From Volutella citrinella (taxonomy: Eukaryota > Ascomycota > Sordariomycetes > Hypocreales > Nectriaceae): a stretch of DNA of 64,000 bases. A program made the position numbers and the translations under genes. Shown here piece by piece: positions 41,125 to 52,132 of the stretch. Location of the stretch: positions 3,410,001-3,474,000 of the forward strand of contig JAWZSP010000003.1 in assembly GCA_034401135.1 (NCBI GenBank), read 5' to 3'. Position 1 is the first letter of the stretch; each line of letters starts with the position of its first letter. The notes beneath the pieces were generated by a model. It saw only the letters and a program-made list of their open reading frames with translations, had not been told where the DNA came from and searched no databases.

Positions 41125-44100
41125 CACGGTGGCGGTGGGCGGTCACGTAAGACCACCGTAGAGTATGAAGCAGGATACAAGTGTTGTGTCGTGTGAGAAA
41201 TAAATAACGAGGCGTTTCGGTACGATGCCTAAAAGTCGACCAAGAAAACAGCGGTCAGCGATGATGTGGGAGACAGTGAACGGCTGCAGGGCCGATGGAA
41301 AAGGGGAGGAAGAAATGGAAGTGTGGCGTGGAGATGATCGAAAACAAGAGTGACGGCTTGGGGGAGAAGTTGCGTGGTGGTCGTAGGACGGGGGTACGCG
41401 GCAAAAAGCACACCCAGGCCAGTGGCAGCGTTTCCAGTGACAGCAGGCACGGACGCCGATACGACAGCCACGGAGAGGCCCTATTGGGTTCTCTCAATGG
41501 CAATCGGGTGCAACAGGCCCGGGAAAGCAGTTTAGAATTGAGTTTTGGTGGTAGAGGAGGGCGAAGGCGAGTCCGAGGCACGGCGGCGTCCGTAGGCTAG
41601 GGATTGACTGGCTGGCAGGAGAGGCAGCGACTCGCAGGAATCCAGCACCCAGCAACGCCGACCGGAGCCTGACTGCCACACACAACGCACCGCTCTCCAC
41701 CACCTCGCACCAAAGATGGCCACGGTCGTGAGAGGAAACGGGTAGAGGCATAGATGATAGTAACTCACCTAGTGAGGCTCGCTCGACAAACAGGTGGCCG
41801 AGGAGTCGGTGGCGGCGGCTCGAGGCGTTTCGATGTCGAGAGTTCGGCTGAGGATGGGCGGATGGGAGGGAGGAAAGGGGAAGAGAGAGAGAGGAAGCTC
41901 CCGTCTGGGGAGCGAGAAAGCGAGCACTAGGCCGTGCCGGGTCAGAGCCCAGGCGACCAAATGCAGAAGGTACCTGGGCCCAAGTACCCTTCAGTAGACG
42001 ATAGAGAGGGGCTGGGGCTGGGACCGTTGACTGGCTAGGGGCACCGCTCAAGGTGGATACGGCTAGGCCGGGCTGGACTGTGCACGGCGCCCGCTAGACC
42101 ACTTACAGCACCCGACTTGCCATCCGCCCCCAGGCTCCAGATGAAGGGTACCTGGCCAGAGGTACTGCCAACGTCAAAACACAGAAGGCAGGCAGTCTTG
42201 TGTGCTGGCCTAGTGCAAGCGCACTGTTAATCAAGTCAATAACGGCCGGCCTGCCTTACCTCCTAATGTACTCGGTAATGCCTGACAGGAAGGTACTATG
42301 GTAATTACAGTACTAGTAGTACGGATACTACCTTTAGTAGTAGTACCTTATCCTTGAGGCAGGCACCCGTAGGCCAGCTGTTGCCAATGTGCACTTGCTG
42401 ACTTCCATGGAAGCTAATATTAGGTGACAGCAGGTACTCAATTAGCAGCACCTTCACTGACTGAGGCTGTGGCTAGCAATACGTCGAGAATACATCTTGT
42501 CCCAGGTTCTGCATTGTCATTTTACCCATTGCTCACACCCGTCAGAGCCTTCCTGTCAAGAGCACCGCCTCAACTACATCACTACTAGTAGTAGGACTTC
42601 TGCCATCCTCCAAGCCAGTGGTCATCCTCTGGGGCTGAGAAGGTCGCCCGCAGCTGTTTCTCCGCCAGATGCAGATGGATTGGGCAAGATGGGATGCAAA
42701 CCTGTGCCCACCAGCACTCCCTGCTGGCGCAGCACATCGGGTGAGATCAAGCTTGGGCTGGGGGGGCCCAGGCTCATTCGCCGAATCGCCGTTGTGGTCT
42801 TGACTCGAGCGGTGGCCACAGTGGAGCTGGCCCAACGGCGGCCCCGGAGGACCTTGCCAGACAAGATTCGCAGATTCCCACCCAGTCTCAACCTCTCAAC
42901 CATCTACGCTACGGAGTACGGAGTACGGATATTGTATGTACTTCATCGGAGCATACGATTGTGTTTGTTCTATGTGCACCGCCAAAGGGCAACCGTTGCA
43001 CCGCTGGAAGAGGAAGGATTGTTACTGATGGCGCCCATGCAGCCCACCGCGGCAGCTCGATTGACTCGCGTACCAAATATGCCAGGGGACGACCAGTAAT
43101 CAATGCGACCCATCCGCCTCCCGTCTCATTTTGTCGCAGGCGGCCTATATGTCGCCTCAGCCTCAAGAAGAGTATTACACGTAATCCCAACAATCTAATA
43201 AGACGAGCAAGGCATCTAGCAACTGGCCAACAGAGCAAAGTCGGTGATTCGGTGATCAGCACCGGATCGGTCCGAGAAACCGCATCCTGTCCTGTCTCTT
43301 CACCGCAACCCGCAATCCTGGGCCCTGGGAGCATGTTGGGGTCCTGGCTGTGTTATCCACAGCCTTGTCCAAGGCGCTCGACACAAGCCCTTGCACACAG
43401 CCCAGCCGTTGGTTGTGCCTCATTTGTGCACACCCAGCCTCTAGGTGTGTTAATTGCCAAGGCCAGTCGAACCATTATGCCAATCGCCGTATCTGCAATT
43501 CAAGGCAACGGCCTCTAATGATGTGAGGCCTTTTATTCCCGTTCGATTACACAAGGAGCTGCGCTGAGCGCTTCCGCCAGGCCCTGGAAGGGCTCCTAGA
43601 GAGAGGGCAGTCTGTGGCTTGCAAGTCTCGTCCTCGACAAGGGACTTGGCCGCAATGCGGCTCTCCCCTTGGCTCAGTCCCCCCAGTTGGATTGTCACGC
43701 TCACCAGCCCATCTCCACACGTGAACCAATCCGCTGCCGTTATCCACCTCTCCTACCGATCAACCCTCCATCAATTGTGCATCGGGCAGACCAACGGCAG
43801 ATGGAGGCTCGAGACAAAGGACCAATGTGCTCCTCTGGGCGCACCTCGCCACCCCAGCATGCATTTATCTGCAACTGTAGCTCGATCTTGCAATCCCCCT
43901 CACAGTCTTTGGCTGGGCCTTTGTTGGTCTTGACTCCCCTCCATGCAGATCGTTTGATCTAGGCCCTTGCCCACGTCTGAATCCTTCCTCCGTAGCACTC
44001 AAAATAGCGTGATGGGATTGCACGTGCTCGTCGAGCTACATCCTCTGTGCAGGTTGTCCTGGCGGTACTTTCAAGTCCTATAGCACTGGTGCTAAAACCC

Positions 44101-45546
44101 GCAACGCACTGTCCAGTCCTCTCGCTTACTAGCAAGATGTGCGGCATGCTCTGCTAAGGTGAGGCTACTGCTAGTAGTGCATAGCTCTCCGCCGCAACTT
44201 GGGCCGTTCAGGGAGAATCCTCCACCTCCCGAGACTGCAAGTCAGTCGCCCGCGAGACAGGGCACGCAGTGGCTTTGATTCATCCATCCTTCGCCTGCTT
44301 CCAGACGAGCCACCGTTGATCTCTTATCACCACCGCAGTTTGGGGAGGATCGCTGTTCAACCTGGCGGTTTCTCGCTTTCGGAAATTTGGCCCTCATTTG
44401 CTCCCGTGCTAATATCCGAGAGGGTCCCTCATTTTGATTCTCGCATAGACCACCCAGCCAATAATACCCCATGGCTTGCTCAACGGCGTGTTTCTGCTTC
44501 TTCAAGCCTGTAACGGAATTTACCTGTGTTGGTTCCGATAATCTCTCTGACCGTGGCCATTGAGGAGAGAGCATCCCTCACATTCAGCCACCAGAGGTAT
44601 TCACACTGTGACTTGTCGGACTTTCAAACGACGGGCCATACATAGAGTCATGCTTCGCCTATGTTATCATTTCTGGCGACCAAGAAAATGGAAGAGGCTG
44701 GGTATTATCTTTCATTGCGTTGCTTGAACTTCCCGTCAACGTCTAATTGGACCAACCGGGCGGCCACACTCTCATCGCCAGTCGAGAACAGCTGTGTAGG
44801 GTAAGCCATCGGCTCAGTTCCGCTCATGTCAAGTGCTAAGCCATGGAGTAGATATTACTACTAAGTAATTATGTTTGCAGTATCCGTGTTTCCTTGCGGT
44901 GGAACCTGTCATGTTGGTGGTTGCACCCGTGCTCTTCGTTCCCTTTCAGAAGCGCATGCTTTGATCGATTTGCATCACACACGCGTATTTACGAAATACC
45001 CCCACAGTCTAGCAGCTTGGAAGTGGCGTAGGAGGGAGAAAGCAACTGGCCTCCGACTTCGGATTGACATGACAACGATGAACAAAGAAACAATTCAAGC
45101 AAGCAAGCAATACGCGGGCTTACAAATCTCACCAAAATGGTGAGTGCGGGGGATGACTTCTGAGGGAATACTTCACCCTAGCATCGTGGTCGCTTGCAAA
45201 TGTCCAGTTGCTGACATTGGTGCATCGCGAGCGGAGAGACAAAGATAAAGAGATCTGAACCAAGATAGTATGACCCGAAAAGGTCAAGAATTGATTTCAA
45301 AACTGATGAATGAGAGCCAAAGTGGAGAGCAGAATGCAGGCAGGGCTTGTTGCTCAAATGCCACCTTCCAGTCTGTCGTTGGTTGCCCCACCAGAGCTCC
45401 CCTCATTGATGCTTGGAAGCTTCAGAGCTACAATAACCCGCATCAGATGATCCAAGAACCTTGATCATCACTATACAACTCCATCTTGCCCTCGGACAGC
45501 TAGCCAGGTAACTTCTCAAAACCTCAACGCCCATCACATCGCCGCC
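41125..45546. other. Gene-free region between casein kinase I and the aldo/keto reductase gene
   Basis: About 4.4 kb between divergent starts. The first kilobase (41125-42060) is pyrimidine-rich on the minus strand and is probably the kinase promoter and leader. The remainder has no recognised gene or RNA. It is dense in short motifs: GGTACCT elements (41969, 42148), TACTAGTAGTA-type elements (42310, 42583, 44169), a TACGGAG heptamer repeat (42910-42929) and a GTAGTAGTACC stretch (42337-42347). C/T tracts before 45546 are the likely leader of the reductase gene. Confidence 0.5.
42910..42929 (+). repeat. TACGGAG heptamer tandem repeat
   Basis: Two full copies of TACGGAG and a partial third in direct tandem. 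Such heptamers recur in intergenic DNA of some filamentous fungi (recollection, not checked). Function unknown. Confidence 0.7.
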
Positions 45547-46705
45547 ATGTCACAGACAAGCGACCAGCCCGAAATGCAGTACCGCTTCCTCGGCCGATCA
45601 GGTCTCCAGGTTTCTGCCATCTCCCTGGGAGGCTGGCTTACCTATGGTGGGCATGTCGACAGAGGTCAGTTGAAACGAGCAAGAAATCATTTTCTGGTTG
45701 GACGAGCACTGATGGTGATTGCTACGTAGAGGGAACGTTTGCTTGCATGAAGGCTGGATATGACGCCGGCATTAACTTCTTTGATTGCGCCGAGGGGTAT
45801 GCCGGGGGCGAGTCTGAGGTCGTCATGGGTGAGGCTATCAGAAAGTTTGGCTGGAAGCGAAATGACCTCGTCATCTCCACAAAGGTGAGATTGGCCCCGT
45901 GGCCACCTTCCCACTCGTTGCTCACCACGGTGAACAGATCTACTGGGGTCAAGCCAACGGCGAGCGAAAGGTCAACAACAAGGGCCTCTCACGAAAGCAC
46001 ATCGTGGAGGGCACCAACCTGGCACTTGGGCGCCTAGGCCTGGACTACGTCGACCTCATTTACGCTCACCGCCCGGATCGAAACACGCCCATCGAGGAGA
46101 CTGTGCGCGCCTTCAACCACCTCATCGACACCGGAAAGGCCTTCTACTGGGGCACCTCCGAGTGGAGTGCTGCCGAGATCTCCCAGGCCTGGCGCTATGC
46201 CGACAAGCTTGGCCTCATCGGCCCCGTCATGGAGCAGCCCGCCTACAACATGCTAGACCGCAACAAGGTCGAGCACGAGTTCGCTCACCTGTACCGGGAG
46301 GCTGGCCTGGGCCTGACCGTCTTCTCGCCCATGAAGCAGGGCATTCTCTCGGGCAAGTACAAGAACGGCATCCCCGACGACTCGCGGTTCGCACAGAAGG
46401 GCGTCGAGTACATCAACGGTTTCTGGCAGCGCACCGACAAGAAGTCGTGGGACGAGACCATCGACCGGGTTAACAGGCTGGAGCCCATTGCCCAAAAGAT
46501 CGGGGCCAAGCAGAGCCAGCTTGCCCTTGCCTGGGTCCTCAAGAACCCGAACGTCAGCTCAGCCATCACCGGAGCCAGCAGCCCCGAACAAGTGGTTGAG
46601 AACTGCCAAGCTGTTGCCCTGGTGGACAAGTTGACCCCGGAGATTATGGAGGAGATTGACGAGATCCTGAACAACAAGCCGCCTGCGATTCAGATGGAGT
46701 TCTAA
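45547..46705 (+). CDS. Aldo/keto reductase, Kv-beta subunit-like
   Basis: NADPH-dependent oxidoreductase of the AKR superfamily, closest in feel to the potassium-channel beta-subunit (AKR6) group; cytosolic. Three exons: 45547-45664, 45730-45884 and 45938-46705 (346 aa); donors GTCAGT and GTGAGA, acceptors ACGTAG and AACAG. The catalytic tetrad is intact: Asp58 and Tyr63 (FFDCAEGY), Lys91 (VISTK, last codon of exon 2) and His135 (LIYAHRPD). Other family marks are the N-terminal MQYRFLGRSGLQVSAISLGGW, YWGTSEWSAAEI, VFSPMKQGILSGKY and the cofactor-binding SSAITGASSPEQVVENC. The physiological substrate cannot be read from sequence. The same-strand nitronate monooxygenase gene begins 330 bp downstream with its own promoter space. 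Confidence 0.95.
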
Positions 46706-47035
46706 GTGCCAGTAAACGGTGGTAGAGACCGGCACATCCCAGTAGATACGGTGGAGTCTGCGGACGGTTGCCTGGAGTAGAATTCCGTCATTCAATCAAT
46801 AACCGCCAGAATTGGCTTCAAGAAACTGTTGAGCCCACCAAAACTAATAAGCCGCGGAAATGGTTCTGTTTGCCAACCCCATTTCAATGCAGCTGACCCA
46901 GCCCCGCTTACCAGCCTGGAGAAACATGTATTAATAATAGTTGGGATCATCTTGTGCAATGTGGCAGGAATGAAGAAGGAGGAAGCAAAAACAAACATCA
47001 ATAACCCCGATTGACTCAGAGTATCGTAAACAGCC
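46706..47035. other. Spacer between the AKR and NMO genes
   Basis: 330 bases holding the 3' end of the reductase transcript and the promoter of the nitronate monooxygenase gene. It is AT-richer than the genes. No motif could be named. Confidence 0.5.
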
Positions 47036-48394
47036 ATGGCCGCCTCAACCCTCCAGCAGCGCTTCCCTTGGGTGAAGTCGCCCGTCATCTTCAATGCCCC
47101 GATGGCGGGGGCGGCGTCTCCCGCCCTCGCTGCCGAAGTCACCAAGGCAGACGGTTTCGGTCAGTCAATACCAGTCTATTGCCATGATGGCTACGGTGGA
47201 AACCATCAATTATAATACATGCTAAACTGCATCAAGGGTTTCTCGGGGCCACGATTGACCTGAGCCCGGGCTCCCCGGATCTTGCGGAACTCGACGCCTA
47301 CCTCCAAGCCGCCCGCCACCACCTTGCATCTGACGCCACTTTCGACGGCCGCCTCAAGATCGGCCTTGCCTTCATTACCTGCCACAAGTCCATCACCTAC
47401 TTTAGCGAGACGGCTCTGCCCATCATCGCCAAGCACAGCCCTGCCGCCGTTTGGCTCTTTGCGCCGGACAGCGACGTTAACCCCCACCCGGCAATCATCG
47501 CTGCCCTCAAGACCCTCGAGAATCCCCCCGTGGTATTCGTTCAAGTTGGAAACGTGGCAGCGGCCCGGGAGGCGGTAAGAGATGGAGCCAACGTGTTGGT
47601 TTGCCAGGGCGTCGACGCCGGGGGCCACCAGTTCCGCCGAGGGGCCGGCATCATCTCCTTTGTCCCCGAGGTCAACGATATGCTGCGAGCGGAATTCGAG
47701 GGGAGTGGTGTCATAGTTCTTGCTACCGGAGGCATCGCAGACGGTAGAGGAGTCGCGGCGGCGCTCAGTCTGGGTATGTGCCCGCCTCAATGTCCTTCAC
47801 TCCTTTGTGCCTGGCAACTGACCAAGATCATACAGGCGCCCAGGGAATCGTCATGGGGACGCGGGTGGGTGCTCTCGACTGGATGGCATCAAACCGAGGC
47901 TGATGAGAATAGTTCACGGCCACGCCCGAATCATGCTACCCCGAGTTCCGCAAGGAGATTGTTGTCCAGGCTACCGACGGAGGCCAGTCAACACTAAAGT
48001 ATACCACCCCGGATCTCGTCTCCTATTCGGCAAACGCTAAGACCTGAGTTAGATCTCCGTTCAACGACCAGATCAATGAGTCGACTCTCTGGGGGCCTTT
48101 GTACGATGGTCGCGCCATCGTCAGTCCTATCCACGAAAAGTTTCTGGCAGGAGCATCGCTTGAAGAGTGCCTCAAAATAGCCAAGGAGCAGTACACTGAA
48201 GAAGAGGCTAAGAGGCATACTAGAACATGGGCGTGAGTTGGTTCCCAGAGTCCCTTCCAACTATGGTGCTAACCTTCTCATGCAGTGGTGCTGGGGTTGG
48301 GTTGATCAACAAGATCCAGCCCGCGGGTGAAATTGTACAACAAGTTCGCAAGGAGGCCAAGGAAGCTTTTCAGAGAGCGGCTGGCCTTGTGTAG
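47036..48394 (+). CDS. Nitronate monooxygenase (2-nitropropane dioxygenase family)
   Basis: FMN-dependent TIM-barrel enzyme oxidising nitronates such as propionate 3-nitronate, probably protective. Six exons: 47036-47159, 47237-47773, 47836-47864, 47913-47998, 48053-48232 and 48286-48394; phases agree and give 354 aa. Exon 3 is only 29 nt (AQGIVMGTR). Family features are the N-terminal PVIFNAPMAGAASPALAAEVTKAD, the strand FVQVGN, VLVCQGVDAGGH with the catalytic-site His (about residue 172), LATGGIADGRGVAAAL and the phosphate-binding GAQGIVMGTRF. The C-terminal GAGVGLINKIQPAGEIVQQV is also typical of fungal NMO. It is convergent with the SCP2 gene 192 bp away. No targeting signal is obvious. 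Confidence 0.93.
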
Positions 48395-48586
48395 GCCTCC
48401 AACATATATGAGAGTTACTTTTGGGCCAAGCCCTTTATTGATTGTTCAAGCCGGCAAAAGAGCCCGGTTCGATGTCGCAATTAAAATGCCCATTGAAAAC
48501 TGTCATAAGGGTATGCATCCAAGCATGGTCACAGGGCTTGCAAAAGGACTAGTAGTAATGTACATTGGGAAACTCCCCGAAGTCCC

Positions 48587-49097
48587 CTACAGCTTCGCCT
48601 TGGTCTGGGCCTTCTTGAGGATGGGCTCCAGCTTGGTAGCCTTCATCACGTCGCCCTTGATCTTTAGCTTGCCGGACATGAAGAGTCGCTGGGCATTCGC
48701 CTTGCCGATCACGAGGTTGCCAAAGTCAGCATCGGAGAGGCTGAGGGTGACTGTGTTGTGCGGGTCAGTACAATCTGGTTTCAAAGCTGCTGACTGAGCT
48801 GCGTGCTGCGACTTACCAGTGGGCTTGGCGGGCAGACCCTTGGCAACGGTGCCGGTCTCCTTGAGATCGATGTGCCAGCTCTCCGTCTCGCCAGCGGGGT
48901 TCTTGAGGGTGAAGGCAAAGATGGCCTTGCCCATGTTGATGGCCTCCTTGCGGTCGGCATCGCTGGCGCCAATGGCGGCGGCTATGGCATCGAAGGCGGC
49001 GGAGGCGGGGAAGCTGTCTGTTGTCCTAGTCAGCTACTCATGAAACTTGTGTGTGTGTGTGCCGGCGCAGGAATGACGAACCGTTCTTCAGAGACAT
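48587..49097 (-). CDS. Stand-alone sterol carrier protein 2 domain, peroxisomal
   Basis: Small lipid-transfer protein of the SCP2 family (Pox18-like). Three exons: 49082-49097 (16 nt), 48817-49017 and 48587-48750, 126 aa. Intron 1 is GTTCGT...GCTGAC...ACAACAG; intron 2 is GTAAGT...TACTGAC...ACACAG (66 nt). The whole protein is one SCP2 domain: FPASAAFDAIAAAI, the hydrophobic strand AIFAFTLKNPAGETESWHIDLK, VTLSLSDADFGNLVIGKANAQ and LFMSGKLKIKGDVMKATKLEPILKKAQ. The C-terminus is -AKL, a PTS1 peroxisomal signal. A shorter 42-nt intron 2 (acceptor ACCAG) would keep the frame and add eight residues. I prefer the longer one because of its exact branch site and uninterrupted domain. Confidence 0.93.
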
Positions 49098-50404
49098 GAT
49101 GGGCGTTTGTGGGCGGCGGGAATGGGACAGAGCCGGCGGTTTTGGATGGCGAGGGACGGACACGGAGCGGTGAGGCGAAGAAGACACGGAGATGGGGTTC
49201 TGAGTTTAAGCTGTGATGGGGGACAATGGGCGATTTGTGGGGGAATGGGTCGGTGTTAAATGCGACCGCGCAAGCCCATCGCGACCAGGTCTGAATGTCC
49301 GGGGTGTTGCATGTGATGAGAGCCCAGCGCCGAGGCTGACATCATCGTCATGTGTGGCACAGCGTTGCCAATGGAAGGGCCAAAACTTCTTCCCCACAGC
49401 GTTCCATCCACCGGGCTTGCATCGCTTGCCGTCCACTGCCAGCCAGAAGTTAGAACGCCCGGCGTTAGGTTGGCGGTCCCGCCCCCCCCAGCCGCGCTGT
49501 AGCCCAGGCCCCTGGGGCCGGACCCTGATGATGTTGCTGCATTTGGCGTGGTAGAATGAATAAGTCATGACCGAGGTAACTTTATCGATGGCGTCTAGAG
49601 CGGTACTTCAAGACGACGGCACACTTTACGTACTGGTAGCCGCCTCGTGTATTGTATTAATAGTATGACTCTCCTTTCTTCCATCTCTGACGCATTGGGG
49701 GCCACAAGGGTTCTCAGGACTCATGGAAAAATGCGAATTCAGTTCTCATGAGCGAGGCCTTGACAGAAAGGATAGAGGGGTTCCCCGTATCGAGTCGCAA
49801 GAGAACATTGGTACCTAAGTAATTACTAGAGTGCGAGTACTTGTCCGCCAAGTCGCAAACTAAACTCTCATCGGCCCCCTGCACGACCTGCTGCAGTGTC
49901 GAGACTCGAAAATGGCGATGCTTCGGACGCCGAGTCAGACAACGGGCCACGTGCCGATTGGTCGTGCAGTTTGCCAACGCCTCGGGAGTCGCTCGTCCGA
50001 TGAGGCACGGATACGGCTAGCAAGTGGTAGATCACTCGGAGGGGGGCTGCCATGAGTTGCCTTTCCTGAACTGTCCGCCAATTCCTCTGCCAAATGGTAT
50101 TCTATCTAGCGACAGCCGAATGCTTACAAGAGATGATGTTACATGGTGTGTGAGCTGGGATCCTCGGGCTACTGTACATAGTACTTCTCCCCTCCCTTTT
50201 TTATTTTCCTATCCGCCTCCGTCGGCCAACAGCCACCCCGACTCCGTCTTTGCGCCGTCCGTCAGTCCGCCTGGTCCCGTCCCGTCTACAAGTGCCACTC
50301 GGGCACCCCGAAGTCTCGATTCTGGGGCCAGTTTTCAGTTCTGCGCAAACGGTCAGCGTAAAAACTCTCAAATCGCGTGCCCGGTTACAATGTGATGCGC
50401 ATAA
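49098..50404. other. Intergenic region between SCP2 and the LETM1-like gene
   Basis: About 1.3 kb, with the SCP2 promoter on the left and the 3' end of the LETM1-like transcript on the right. A GGTACCTAAGTAATTACT segment sits at 49810. Small frames on both strands lack motifs. No gene is supported. Confidence 0.5.
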
Positions 50405-51397
50405 TTACCTGGTCAGTAGGAGCACCGTCATCCGCCGTCGTGTCTCCACGATGTCTTCGGCCGCCGTCAAGCGCAACCAGTCACCCAGCCGGCTTCTCAA
50501 TTCCGTCTCGCTCTTCCCCAGGGTATCGATGCCGCGCTCTGCGCACGCGAGCCGCAGCTCGTCGTACTCCAAACCGGATGGGCCTCCGTCCTCAATGATG
50601 TTCCGATCGTCGCCCTCCAGAAACGCCATGCGGAGGCGGCCCTTGATCCGCCACATCCCGGGCGGCGTGAAGCCCAGGCGATCCCAGATCCCTCCACTGA
50701 TGTGTAGACTCCGTAAGACGTGCGATCGAGCCACGGCCTGGTTGACGTGAGGGCTGAGTACGCCGTTGGGGTGTCGAGATTCGAGCTCCTCGAAAGCCGC
50801 TTGCCGGCGCTGCTCGGCCTTCTCGAGCGCCTTGAAGATCTGCGTGGGTATTCTGCAAGTGTAGGGGACAAGCCCGTCAACGTAGGCGATCAGGAGAGGC
50901 GTGAGTTCGCCGCACACCATCAGCAGGACGCCGAACATTGGCAGCCGCGCCATGTCGTGGCGGACTCGCCAGAGAAGAACCCAGTCAGCTCGCGAGAAGG
51001 TCCTCGGCACGTATTCAGGTCGGAAGATTGAGGGCCTGTCGTCGGCCGGAGTCCGCTGGAGCTTCTCGCGCAGAAGGCGGCGGCTGGCCATGACGTGCTT
51101 GAGTCCATCCTTGTAGAAGCGGATGTAGCCCTTGCCCAGCTCGAAGTAGTATTTCGGGGCCGACTCAAAGTCTCGTCGTCGAGGGAGCGTCAGAGGCGGT
51201 GGTCGAGTCACGGCGGGCGGGTTCACGAGCGGATTGATCGTCTTTGGGCCGTCGTTGTGGATAGTCCGGAGCTGCAACAGGTGCGCAGGAAAGGCCGACG
51301 TGGCTGACGCAGGGCCTTTCAAGGCACAATGGCCTAGGAGCGAAACGCGTTGGTACCGGGTGCTCGCGCAGCACCGCCATGGCGTCCTGGGGTTCAT
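50405..51397 (-). CDS. LETM1-like mitochondrial inner-membrane protein
   Basis: Single exon, 330 aa. The LETM1/Mdm38 family binds mitochondrial ribosomes and affects K+/H+ exchange in the inner membrane. The N-terminus (MNPRTPWRCCASTRYQRVSLLGH) looks like a mitochondrial presequence: basic, with no acidic residue until about position 49. The conserved LETM1 entry is present: YYFELGKGYIRFYKDGLKHV, followed by RTFSRADWVLLWRVRHDMARLPMFGVLLMVCGELTPLLIAY, with the membrane segment at about 150-170. A ribosome-binding-like part follows (LRSLHISGGIWDRLGFTPPGMWRIKGRLRM) and a helical YDELRLACAERGIDTLGKSETELRSRLGDWLRL. It is shorter than Mdm38/Ylh47 and has no long C-terminal coiled coil or EF-hand, so it is best called LETM1-like, not MDM38. 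It is divergent from fRMsr. Confidence 0.85.
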   Translation of the reverse strand: MNPRTPWRCCASTRYQRVSLLGHCALKGPASATSAFPAHLLQLRTIHNDGPKTINPLVNPPAVTRPPPLTLPRRRDFESAPKYYFELGKGYIRFYKDGLKHVMASRRLLREKLQRTPADDRPSIFRPEYVPRTFSRADWVLLWRVRHDMARLPMFGVLLMVCGELTPLLIAYVDGLVPYTCRIPTQIFKALEKAEQRRQAAFEELESRHPNGVLSPHVNQAVARSHVLRSLHISGGIWDRLGFTPPGMWRIKGRLRMAFLEGDDRNIIEDGGPSGLEYDELRLACAERGIDTLGKSETELRSRLGDWLRLTAAEDIVETRRRMTVLLLTR

Positions 51398-52132
51398 AGC
51401 TGGTGCATCTGCAGCTGCAGCTGGTCAATGAGTTGGTATGAGGTTGTTGCTGGAGCTGGAAGGGACGGGAGCTGGAGATTCCACCCCAGTAAAACAATTT
51501 GTCCTGGGCTAACGTATTGTAAGCGTGATGCGCCATTGGCCGCACCGCACCTTCGGGGCTTTTGTCGGAACCGAGCGCTGGACGCAGTGGACTCCGGGTG
51601 GGCCAGAGCCGACCTCGGGAGTTTTATCTTATAGAGGCAAAGTCGGCAAGCGACGGGAAATACAGCGAATAGGTTCCATTGATGACGGGAGGAACATTCC
51701 GGCTATTCAAAACCATGTTAATAGGTACTCAACTCTGAGAAGGAGAGAGGATTGAGACGGTTTTAGCTTCATAGCTGGACCTTGACGCAAGACCCTTCGC
51801 CCAAGAACGACGGACATAGGGCACACGACCTGGAAGCCATCGATTTTCTTGCTCGAACATCGGTTTAGTCACTTGCATCGTTAATTATTGAGATACAAAA
51901 TATGAAGCTTCAATGGCAAAGAAAATGACTCGGACAATTGGCCATTTTGTCCTTGACTTGCGCGTCCGACTGGCTCTTGTGTTGTGGAGGGGGCCCTTGT
52001 TGGATCGATCTTGACCATTAGTAAGTTGAACCACCAAATTTCGCAATACTTGGGACCCAGCAGAACTTCGTCCCCGACGTGGATTCATCGCCCTCCACAC
52101 ACCATTGGCGAAAAACAGAGCAACGCACAAAT
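51398..52132. promoter_or_regulatory. Divergent upstream region of the LETM1-like and fRMsr genes
   Basis: 735 bases between the two start codons. A GTAAGT at 52020-52025 could be the donor of an intron in the fRMsr 5' leader. No other feature could be named. Confidence 0.45.

Noticed and set aside
45547..48394. AKR and NMO as part of a secondary-metabolite cluster
   Set aside because: No synthase, transporter or pathway regulator is adjacent; both are common stand-alone enzymes and neighbours are housekeeping genes.
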